From Mikania micrantha (lineage: Eukaryota > Streptophyta > Magnoliopsida > Asterales > Asteraceae): 64,000 nucleotides of DNA. Both the position numbers and the translations under genes were made by a program. The stretch lies in contig CM018691.1 in NCBI GenBank assembly GCA_009363875.1, forward strand, positions 122,575,404 through 122,639,403, written 5' to 3'. Below are positions 45,301-55,317 of this stretch, in pieces. How positions within the stretch are numbered: position 1 is the first letter of the stretch; each line of letters opens with the position of its first letter. The notes below the pieces were generated by a model, which was not told the DNA's origin, did no database searches, and saw only the letters and a program-made list of their open reading frames with translations.

Positions 45301-46961
45301 TTTGCCTTCATGCAAGACATGATATTGAGGGGTATTCCCCATCGTTCTCCTTGAATCGAGATCTGTTCCCCGCTCTGCAACGTCACTCATACGATCTTCT
45401 CGTTGCATATGATCTCAGTTTGGTTTGCGGATAACCAATCCATTCCCACGACCACATCAAAACTCCCGAGAGTCACCGGCATCAAGTCGATTTCGATCTC
45501 GTGATCTGCAAAAACCATGACGCATCCTCGAAAGACGTGTTGTGTTTCAATCAATTTGCCGTCGACTAACTCTACGGTGTACTTATAGTCTAGTGGTGTT
45601 GGGGTAATATCTAGTAATTTGCTAAACTCACTAGATATAAAGCTCCTATCGGCACCGGTATCAAATAATATACTAGCATAGACATTATTTAAAAGAAACG
45701 TACCGTTCACAATTTTTGGATCATCCTTGGCTTCTCCCGAGCCAATCACAAATGATCGGCCTTTCGCCGCTCCTCCTCTGGCTTTCTTTAACAGAGGGCA
45801 GTCCCTCCTCATATGACCCGGCTTTCCACATTCATAGCACCCTCTAAGGGTGTTCTGGTTGTGGTTGGGGTTGTTGTTGTTGTTGTTGCTAGGAAACTTG
45901 GATCTGCAGTCTTTGGCCATGTGGCCATGTCTTCCGCACCGCAGGCAACGGTACCGCTCGCATTGCCCGAAGTGGTGGTATGAACATCGGTTGCACAAGG
46001 GGTATTTCCCTTGATATACACCCTTCACCTTGTCATCGAGTTGAGTGGCAGTGAAAGCTCTCGCTGGTGCAGACATTTGTTGTTGTTGATGAGTTGGGTG
46101 AGACTGGTGGTGACTCGGCTCCCACTTTCGTTTGTGGCTCTCTTGAGGCTTCAGATGTTCGCCTCCTTGGGTAGCTTGCCCTGAGCTACCGCTTGATCGG
46201 TTAGTTTGTGAGCCAGTCTGATCAATGGTTGGATGGTGGTGAGGTCAGATGCTGTCACCATACTTTGAATTTGTTCGGGCAGTCCACTGACGAACTGCTC
46301 GATTTTCTTATATTCCGACATCACCATAGCCGGGCATAGCTTGCACAGTTCATGAAATCGAGTGCAATATTGCTCGATTTCAGAGCCCACCATCTTCAGC
46401 ACCCAGAACTCCGCTTATAACTTTGTGATCTCATCACGAGGACAGTACTCCTCTTGCAGCAACCGGGTGAAATCAGTCCAGCTCATTGAGTTGGCACCGT
46501 CCAACCCCAAGGTTTGGACATGGATGTGCCACCAGGTGAGGGCTGGTCCCTCCAGTGTACTGGTTGCAAACTTCACCCGGTTTTCCTCAGTGCATTCGCA
46601 CATTGTGAATACGGATTCGATTTTCTCGACCCAGCGGAGCATTCCCACAGCTCCCTCTGTTCCCTTTAGGTTATGTGGGTGGCAGTTCAGGAAGGATTTG
46701 AACGAGCATCCCTTGTTATTGCTGTCGTGAGATCATGTTTGTCAGAAACCAATGTCGCGTGTTAGTATCATGTTAGCTACACTATGTTAGTCATGTTAGG
46801 CGAGTGTTAGTACCATTGTTCATCCCACTGGTTTCACTGTGTTGGCAGCTCGCTTCGTATTCCGCAAGCGCCTTGTTGACCCGGCGATCAACCATCATCT
46901 TAATAACAGCCGCGTCCATTGTTCGCTTAGGGTGGCGCACATACGTTCCTCTTCCCGCCAT
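42381..46961 (-). pseudogene. Gypsy element B gag-pol, heavily broken
   Basis: It starts at ATG 46961 (MAGRGTYVRHPKRTMDAA) and ends at TGA 42381-42383. Gag, two CCHC knuckles (CLRCGRHGHMAKDC, CYECGKPGHMRRDC), protease ([12 protein letters not shown]), RT (FIDDILIYS), RNase H, integrase ([16 protein letters not shown]) and the C-terminal chromodomain-like part are all present. At least nine stops or frame changes break the frame, for example between 46402 and 46415, at 45386, near 44300, at about 43680 and at about 43440. It is the same family as element A and moderately related to the young element at 47395-63942. Non-functional. Confidence 0.9.
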
Positions 46962-47220
46962 AGATGGTTTCTATACGGAAGGGATAGAATGTTAATCAGT
47001 TAGAGTGTTAGCCAGATATCATGTCAGATGTCATGTTAGATGTCATGTTAGCAAACGACCATAGTCAGAACATGCGATAAATAAAACAAAACATCATTCT
47101 CATTAATATAAGATTTTGGAAGTACAATATTTTTCAGATGATAATACTAATAAGAGTTCATACGAGCACATCCCGCTCGTCTAGGCAATACAAAAAGGAA
47201 TGCAAAATAAAATAAACTAT

Positions 47221-47394
47221 CTAATCCGAGTCTATGGTAACGTGTGAAACGTCACTCTCAGCTTCCCCATCGTCTTCGTCCTCCTCGGGATCCTCTTCGG
47301 GATCATCGTCGAAGTCGCCCTCCTCGAGGTCCTCGACCTCAAACTGTGGTCCGTCTTCTGGTGGTTGCTCGACAATGAACTGCTCAGCCCATGC
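47221..47394 (-). pseudogene. Accessory ORF of element B, C-terminal part, cut by an insertion
   Basis: Encodes the acidic end AEQFIVEQPPEDGPQFEVED through DVSHVTIDSD with a stop at 47221. The frame is interrupted at 47394 by the young gypsy element. The remainder resumes at 63943, where the sequence matches the same ORF of element C (38690-38750). The two flanks therefore formed one continuous ORF before insertion. Confidence 0.85.
47390..47394. repeat. Target-site duplication of the young gypsy element (left copy)
   Basis: CATGC here and at 63943-63947 flank the element exactly. In the uninterrupted homologue (element C) the site is present once. Confidence 0.93.
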
Positions 47395-48590
47395 TGTCAC
47401 ACCCCCAAATTTCAACTAACGGAATCACACCGTTTGGGAGCGTGACAAACCAGGATCTCAGATCATTAGACATAGTGAAGACCTCTATATGAATTTCAAA
47501 ACATACGTTGGCCTTTAAAACATAACATTCAGAGTTTACAAAAAGTTGCGGAAGCGTTTAAAAATCATAAACAGTTGTAAAGTAAACATTACAAACCAAA
47601 GTACTTAAATATTCAAATGTTCAAATTCAAATTCAAAGTGTTTATAATGCATGAGACGCTATCTTCCTAGTCCATGCCAGCTGTAACGCGCGCCTTAGCG
47701 TCCTGAGAAAACATGCAAATCAAGTCAACACAATGGTTGGTGCATAACACAGGTTTTCAATAATCATAGTGTTCAAAACAGCAGTTTGAATAACAAATTG
47801 TAGATAACATAATCACAAATGCACAGTCATGATAGCTAGTCATATAAACTATTTACATACGTGTTCGACACCGAAGCTGACTAGTTGCCATGCTATAGCA
47901 TGTTTTCGCCTTGCCACTATTGTCTATCACAACAATAGTAAAATTGTGTTTGGTCAGTCAAACACCTGCGTAGATCCCATCTACCAGGTGAGGTTTGTCA
48001 AACCTAATAGATCTATTTCCAACTACCACGCTTTGCATTACAGCAAACTAAACGGTTCGAGGTGTGTAAGGACTTTCAAGTTGATATGATGTCACATAAT
48101 GTAAACAGATAACTCATGCAAGTGATATGTATCTAAAATAGTTTGTTGCACATGTTTTCTCCCCAAAACAGTTTAAAATAAGAAAGGGGCCGTGTACGCA
48201 CCTTTGATAGTAGTAGAATGATCAAATACGTGTGAACTTGCGTAGAAATCCTCTACGAAGAATCTGTGATTTAAACAATAACCTACAGTTATTCGGAATG
48301 TCTTTTTGTGCTTGAAATCACATACGTATCAACATACGTATGTTAAAGTGTGAGAATTGTGCATACGGAAGTACGCGTGCCTTTGAAATCGTTTAAATAA
48401 AATCCTACACGATTTTATTTAATTAAACGTAATTATACGCGATTTCGTGTTCGGATTAAAATATGGATTTTATCATTTCAACACGTTCGTATTCTCATTA
48501 CGGTTCCAACGCAACTTGAACGGATCGAAACGGATTTGAAACGAAAGAGTTATGCTCAAAATACTAAAATAATATTAAAATCCAAAAATA

Positions 48591-48660
48591 TGGTTGGGCC
48601 GGGACTCGAACCCGCGACCCTCAACACCCACACACATGCCTCTAACCATCTCAGCCCGCT
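48591..48660 (-). ncRNA. tRNA-like relic with Pol III-type boxes (3' LTR copy)
   Basis: The minus strand has a D-arm/A-box-like part (TGAGATGGTTAGAGG), a perfect B box (GGTTCGAGTCC, 48602-48612) inside a T-arm, and ends in CCA followed a few bases later by TTTTT, a Pol III terminator. The acceptor stem does not pair properly, so it is not a functional tRNA. It may be a tRNA-derived SINE head or a captured tRNA gene. The identical copy in the other LTR is at 62161-62230. Confidence 0.6.
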
Positions 48661-51600
48661 AGGGTGTCGCAACAGATATCAGAATTTAATTGTTTTAAAT
48701 CCTCTTCCAATCCAAATCCTATTCCATAATATAGCCGAAGCAAACATACCCAAATTGACCATGAATTCGATTCTGATCCAAACTAAAACCATAGGGTTTA
48801 TGTTTCTGAGTTTAATCCGAACCTATAGATGGTCTTAATTCGAACTATCATCCATTATAGCTTAATTAATCTATCCATAACAGTTTCGAACTCGCATCCT
48901 CAAACCCCAATTCAAAATTATACAATTTGCTACCATTTTCAGAAATTAATAAAGGGATTTCCATAAACAATGAATTTCGAAACTTTCTGTATCACTTAAT
49001 TTGATTCTATGACCCATTTGCATCGAAATCCCCAATTCGTTTCTAAGAACAAACCCTAGAATGAGAAATCTATAAATTCGTTGTAACTAACTACAATTGA
49101 TACATGGTTTAGTTTAATCGAACCCTTCTGAAACTATTGGTGTTGTTTAATTCGATTTTAAAACTCATTTAGTTAAAAACCCCCAAAACCGTTTCTAATA
49201 AGAACCCTAGTTCTTGATCTCTTACAATTCGATGACATGATTCAAATTTAACATATATTTCCCCTTGATCGGACTAATCTGAAACTAACAGTAACACCCA
49301 ATTTGATTTTAAAACTCGATTGCTTAAAGACCCCCAATTCGTGTTTAATCATGAACCCTAGATACGGAATTCATAAAATTAAACTTTTATACATGAATTA
49401 AACATAGGGTTATGCTTAATCGACACCTTTAGGTAATGTAGGAACGAATTTGCACCTGATTCGATGGCCGATTGATACAATTCAACTTTGAGCTTGAATA
49501 CGGCTACCCTACGATCGGTTTCCTCTGTCCACAGCTTACAGGATCGAATTGATGGATGGTAAGTACTCTGAATGTGCCGATTATGGTGTAGGATTGTGCA
49601 ATTGTGAGAATGAAAGTCGAATTTCATGGTTTTGATGTAACCATGCGACGGTTACAACATTTATGATCTTAATTCCAATCAATTCGAATTCTAACAGGTT
49701 TAAAACGTATGTAAACGGTTTTAGGATCATTATTACAATGATTATAGATGATAAATTCGTAATTATAACTTCTAATTTGAAGAATTTCGAATTTCCCATA
49801 TATATAAAAATGAATTTTGACTTTTAGAAGTCAAAATACTCATTATCTCAACTTGTGGTCTAATTCATGAAATTAAACACTTAAAATTCTGATTTTTATT
49901 TAATCTTAACTCCTACAGATTATTCTAGATCAAAACTTATCATCTCGATTAACAAAGTAAATTCTAAATCCCCAATTGTTACAATTTGATTTACTTAGAA
50001 TATTGTTGGGCTAATTTAACTAATTTGGGCTTATCAAATACAATTGGGCCTCATTTGAACTCATTGGGCATGTCTTACCTTACTGGGCCTTCCTAGATCT
50101 CATTGGGCCTCCCTAGGCCTTATTGGGCCTTAATTTGTTTACATTGGGCCTCATTTGCCCCTATTGGGCCTAACTTAGTTCTGTTGGGCCTTCATAGACT
50201 TTATTGGAACTGATTTGTCTTGTTGGGTCTTCCTTGACTTCACTGGATCTTCTTTGGCTTTACTGGGCTTTCATGGACCCACTACAAGAAATTAGAGTGT
50301 TTACCAACACATAATTTACCTACACTTGTATATGTGTAGGTAAATTACCTACACATGTGTGTATATGTGTGGGTAATGGTTGATCATATATTTTTATAAC
50401 AACCAACACTTAATATGTGTTGACAATACATTTTAGCTACACTTAACATTAGTGGGAAAATCCCCCCCCCCTCCCACCAAATTTACCATCAATCAAATGT
50501 TGAATTACCCACACATGTGACAAATTTATGTTATGTGTAGGTAAATTTTCTACACACATGTAAAAAAATAATATGTGTGGACAATTGATTATGCTTTACT
50601 TACACATAATATTGTGTAAATAAATGCATATATAAATTAAGTATACAATTTTTTTATTTTATTTTCTAAAATGATATGATAAAACAAATACCTACGAATA
50701 TTTCAAAGTATATAATATGTGTAGCTATAAGATACTTAAAAAAAATCCCAAATTGCTGTCCATAATCTAGGATGAAAAAAGTATAGGGACGTTACCATTG
50801 AACATTACCCTTATCTTAAAAAATGGGGCTAATAGGGTTTCAAGAGAGGAAAAAAACTGTGCTTATTGCCTTTAATACCTGGCAATCGCCTGCCTTTCGC
50901 CTCCAATTCCTACCGATCTCGCTCCGGTTGCTTAAAGTCTGTGATTTGGGGACTCTTTTGCTTAGACCATCCTCATTCACAATCAAATCCAACCCAATTT
51001 TTTAATAAAAAACTAATTTCTCTCTCTTCTACATACACAACCCAATCAAACTCAATTTTTCACTCTTATTAACAATCCAACCTTTACTATTTTTTATTAA
51101 ATAAATATAATTTATGATTTTTAGTTTAATTAGAAGTTATTTTATAGGGAGAAATAATGAATTTTCGAAATAAATATGTATTTTAAACAGATAATTTTTT
51201 AGATGATGAGTTTGAACCAGAAAATCTTTTGAATCAAATATAAAAAACCTCCAAGTTTTTGATGGGATAAATCAATTATTGTTTACTTTTATTTTATATT
51301 AAAAAACTACATTTTTAAACAAACTCTGTTTTTAACAAAATTATACCGACATGTTCATAAAAAAACTGATCATGACTGTGTTTTTTGATTTTTAGAAAAT
51401 GTTAATTATTAATAGTTATTAAAAAAATAAGATTATAAATAAAACTAAGTAGGATAAAGTAAAAAAGAAAAAGAAAAAAAAGCACCATTTGGGTTGCAAT
51501 CTAAATCGAAGGGATGACCAGATAGGAAAGTTTTGCATTTTTTATTTTGTTTTTTTTTTTTTTGTAAAGAATGCTACAATCCATCTAAAAATTGCCGATG

Positions 51601-52569
51601 AGAATGGGGAAATACGGTTTCAAGAGAGAAGGAAAAAACCGTGCTTCTTGCCTTCAATCCCCGGCGACCCCCCTTCCTTTCGCCTCCAATTCCTGCCGAT
51701 CTCGCTCTGGTTGTGGAAAAAATGAGCGACACCCCTTGGCCGACTAGCCGACCTTCGGTAACTCCGCCGGGATCCACCGGAAGATGATCGTGGAGGCAGA
51801 ACTATCTATCTGCCTTAGCGGGAAAGTCAGACCCTAATCAGGTTTCTCTTTAGTTTGGTTTTATATTTTCTTGATTTTTATTCCGATACCAGGATTCGTG
51901 TTTTACTTTTGTTGTTCACATAAGTTTTTTTCTTGGTTTTGCAGGTTGTCTACTTGCTTAGATTTCCATCTATTAAGGTGAGTGGTTGTTTTGATTGTTT
52001 AGGCCTTTGATTTAAGTTTACTTCTTTCTCAATGTGTTACATATTGTTGTATTTTGATTTAGGTTTGCTTCCTCCTCACTATATTACCCCCCAATTTATA
52101 TCTCAAAAAGTCATGGTGAGTTAAAAAAAAATCAGAAAACTGTAATTCTTTCAGTTCTGTACTGTTCTTTGCAAGCTGCATCTCCTTTTTTTGTAAATTA
52201 CAACCAAATTGATAAAACACATTAGCTGTTTTTGGATTTGTTTACTCAATGTAATTTAGAACTAATTAAAAATTGATTTATTTATAATATTTTGCTATTA
52301 TTGATTGAAGTAAAAACAAGAAAGTAGTTTTCATTCAAATATTTTGAGATGAATAAAAGATCTAAATCATAGAACCACTTTTTATCTTATAATTACCTTT
52401 AATGCTTTCTTGGAGTGCCTAATATTTATATAACATGGTTCATATTAATTTTTTGCTTGGGGTGTGTGCAAAGCATCAAGCTTTTGCTGTATTCTGTGGT
52501 ATTCTCCTCTGGGTGTCTGCAAAAATCAGAAATCTTGAAGCTTGAAAGAATCAATAAAACAGACTAAGA

Positions 52570-52860
52570 ATGATGGGTACAGGGAGCAAAAGCAAAGTGC
52601 ATTTTAGCAATATCTACTCATTCAAGTTTGGAAGAAGAAGATTTGATGATGCTAATGATTCTCAAATTGGAGGTCCTGGGTTTCCAAGAGTTGTATGCTG
52701 CAATGAAACAGGTATTTCAGAGGTTGAAAGTCAAAATTATGCAGATAATTATGCGAGGTCAACTACATATACACCATTGACATTCTTCCCCAAATCATTG
52801 TTTAAACAGTTTAGAAGAGTTGCAAATTTCTTTTTTCTTGATACAATAATTGCCAAGTTA
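52570..52860 (+). pseudogene. P4-type phospholipid flippase (ALA family), captured N-terminal exon
   Basis: The ORF begins MMGTGSKSKVHFSNIYSF and includes SQIGGPGFPRVVCCN, NYADNYARSTTYTPLTFFP and KSLFKQFRRVANFFFL, the hallmark N-terminal (PhoLip_ATPase_N) motifs of plant ALA aminophospholipid ATPases. These membrane proteins move phospholipids between leaflets with Drs2/ALIS-type partners. Similarity stops after FFFLD, before the first transmembrane helices are complete; the ORF ends at a TAA at 52888-52890. All catalytic parts (DKTGT, actuator and nucleotide-binding domains) are missing. The 110 bases before the ATG look like 5' UTR. It is a gene fragment carried by CACTA-2, not a working flippase. 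Confidence 0.88.
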
Positions 52861-53972
52861 TTATATATATACGTATTATTTGTCAACTAAGAAATAGTTG
52901 TTTGATACATTAAACCTGCTCAATTTTTATAATTGAGAAACATCTAAATAACAACATTTAAAATGTAGCTTGATTAAATTGTTTGCCACAATGTGCTGTT
53001 TTTGCGTAGCTATTTAGCAAGGTAAAAATCATTAACATGTTATTGTTTTTTGGTCTATTATTAATTAGAATTTACAACATGGATTTTCTGAAATTCTATT
53101 AAATTTTGCCTAACTATTATGTTTGGTGCGTGCAGAATTGTAGAGCAAATACATGCTTATTTTGTTCATGATGTAGAATGATGTAAGATTTCTTGATCTC
53201 TACTCCAATTCAATGGAAGATATACCAAATTATTGATAATTTGAGTTCATTACAGGTGAAAGAATCATTCATTGCATAATTCAGAAATATTATAGTTTGA
53301 TACAATGTTAATATATGTTCGTGTTCTGATTATTTGCCAGAGAATTTTCTTGAAAGCAAATCACATAAAGATGAATCTCTTGGCTGGTAATGAGTAAGTT
53401 GGTAGATTAAATAATGAATATTTACTGGTCCTTAGCATTTTGAGGTCAGTTTGTTTATGCACTCAATTGTTTGTACAGGTTTATCATGTGCTTATTACCA
53501 AGCTTTTAGTTTACCTATGCGATAAGTGTATATTTTACCTCAAAGTAGGGTATTTTATTATTTTAATAATTTTGTTATCTTTTGAAAGCCGTCTCAAGTT
53601 GTAGCATAGCAATGTTGACATGACAACACCTTCTTCTTTTATCTATTGCCAAGTCCATGAATTACAGAGATTAACCTACCAATTGAGGTCAAAAAGTTAT
53701 ATTTAGTAACCCAAAAAATTAAATGATTGAATATGTTAGAATGTATGTTTACTATCTTTGATTATTTACGTTATTTCAAGTACTTGAAATTAGTTTTACA
53801 AACACAGTGATTATTCAGTTGTTTTCATTTGTCTATCTTTTTATATTACGTTATTTGCATGGTTATTGATTAATTTTCTTTGCTATGTGATTCTTTTAAT
53901 AAAGTTGTATTTTTTGTTATCTTACAAATTGTACTTCGATCATAAACTAATAAATGCTTTTTTTTTGTTTAG

Positions 53973-54214
53973 AGTACAAAGAAATACAACTTTGTCGCTA
54001 TGATCCAAATGTTTGTAGTAACTTCACGGATATTAATCAGAAATCAAAGCATCCTACTTACAATGAACTTGTGGATGAAGTTGAAATATTGAAAGAGACA
54101 TCTGCAACAATGCAACAAAAACTGATTGAAAGGAATCTCATGTCACCTTTCCCAAAAACAAGAGGACCATCTCAAGAAGATACATCAGAGTGTGATGAAA
54201 ATGTTGATGATTGA
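53973..54214 (+). CDS. Unassigned terminal-exon-like ORF in CACTA-2
   Basis: A T-rich tract ending in GTTTAG precedes an open segment reading YKEIQLCRYDPNVCSN, then YNELVDEVEILKETSATMQQ, and finishing with an acidic end at a TGA at 54212-54214. The middle is a likely coiled coil. The acceptor-like start and the position near the right terminus suggest the last exon of a transposon gene, possibly a remnant of a TNP/Ptta-type protein. I cannot confirm the family. Confidence 0.35.
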
Positions 54215-54768
54215 GTTAGTTTTATTATTTTCCGCAACTGTTAGTTTGAGTATTTCAGTTTGTATAACTCGTACCTTCATTTGTGGTTTGAATGATGATG
54301 TGTTCATATTTTCAATTAAATTTGGTTATTTTGATATCTATTTGCATTTGAATATTTTGTATTTATTGGAATGCAATTGAAGATTATTACCTACACATAT
54401 TGTGTTAAATCTTTACAAATCATTATAATTTTAATAGCACATATCAATTAGTTTTAGCTACACATATATGTGTAGATACATCATGATGTATACCTACATA
54501 TAATTGATGTGTAGGTAATGATCTATCTCAACAGTTGTGAGGCAACACATCATAACACTTAATTTATGTGTAGGTAAAGACAATTAACAACACATAATAG
54601 GTTTTTAACCACACATACTATTTGTAGGTAAAAACTCAAATTTCTTGTAGTGACCTTATTGGGCCTTCATTGGCCTTGTTGGGCCTTCATTGGCCTTGTT
54701 GGGCCTTCATTGGCCTTGTTGAGCCTACGGAGGTTAACAAGGTTAACTTGAAAAGTCGGATTGTCACA

Positions 54769-54786
54769 TCATCCCCTTGTTGAAGA
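54769..54786 (-). other. Polypurine tract next to the 3' LTR (young element)
   Basis: The plus strand reads TCATCCCCTTGTTGAAG; the minus strand is therefore purine-rich and directly precedes the LTR start at 54768. An almost identical copy lies 514 bases further upstream at 55283-55300, next to the pol stop. Confidence 0.75.
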
Positions 54787-55317
54787 AATTTTCGTCCCGA
54801 AAATTAGTAAGTGTTAGGAGTAGTTAGGAAACTACTTACGAGTTTAAATCGTACGTGTTAGTGTGATTTGATCATTCTGTGTGCTTGTGTGTACTCACAC
54901 ACAAAGTCTAATGCTTGCAACATCACAACTCAATTGTGACCATTCAATGTGACTGTTTGCGTGTACACTAGTTAGTTCACCTAACTGTGACTATTTGTGT
55001 TTGATCATACTGTGTTGTGTAACCTCACACATAGTGAGTGTCTGAAACTGTTTGTACTATGTAACCCTGCACATAGCAAAATGTATGTACTATGCAACCC
55101 CGCACATAGCAAAATGTGTGTAACCAATCATGTATGTACTACCATAACATGTAACATATGAAATGTAGCACATAAAACATATAGTATGCAATGTAGCACA
55201 AATGTTTGTAACAAAATCAATTGAATAAAATGTTAGTGCTTACAGTTTGAGATTTGCAGTGTTGATGTGTGAAAGCATTACGTCATCCCCTTGTTGAAGG
55301 AAATTTCGTCCCGAAAT
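54787..55317. other. Non-coding stretch between two polypurine-tract copies
   Basis: About 530 bases without an ORF, containing several near-repeats of a unit like CACATAGCAAAATGT (about 55030-55130). Element B has no counterpart here: its pol stop lies only 35 bases from its LTR. Confidence 0.6.

Larger units (their letters stand above)
50280..54652. mobile_element. CACTA-2, gene-carrying CACTA (En/Spm) DNA transposon
   Basis: Terminal inverted repeats start CACTACAAGAAATT and continue for about 26 bp with two mismatches. The 3-bp target duplication is ACC (50277-50279 and 54653-54655); the other LTR has the empty site. Subterminal regions repeat TGTGTAGGTAAA-like motifs in both orientations (50300-50740 and 54380-54640). 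The 4,373-bp interior lacks a recognisable full transposase but carries a P4-ATPase gene fragment, an intron/exon-like tail ORF and an internal duplication of about 110 bp (50823-50930 and 51597-51715, shared TTTCGCCTCCAATTCCT). It is probably mobilised in trans. It is younger than the gypsy LTR that it interrupts. Confidence 0.93.
47395..54768 (-). repeat. 3' LTR of the young gypsy element, split by CACTA-2
   Basis: Starts TGTCACACCCCC and ends GGATTGTCACA. It contains a tRNA-like relic (48591-48660) and a minisatellite built on TTGGGCC units (about 50020-50276, continuing 54656-54722). The last part carries three copies of a 20-bp unit (TTGGGCCTTCATTGGCCTTG), one more than the 5' LTR. Confidence 0.93.

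Noticed and set aside
48591..48660. A functional tRNA gene
   Set aside because: The T-arm and B box are good but the acceptor stem does not pair and the anticodon arm is unclear, so a working tRNA cannot be supported.
48536..48838. 100-residue ORF repeated at 62106-62408 in identical form
   Set aside because: It is an accidental translation across the tRNA-like relic in the LTR; identity of the two copies only reflects LTR identity.
52570..52890. A small intact flippase-like protein gene
   Set aside because: It ends before the transmembrane core and lacks all catalytic P-type ATPase motifs; it is a captured exon.
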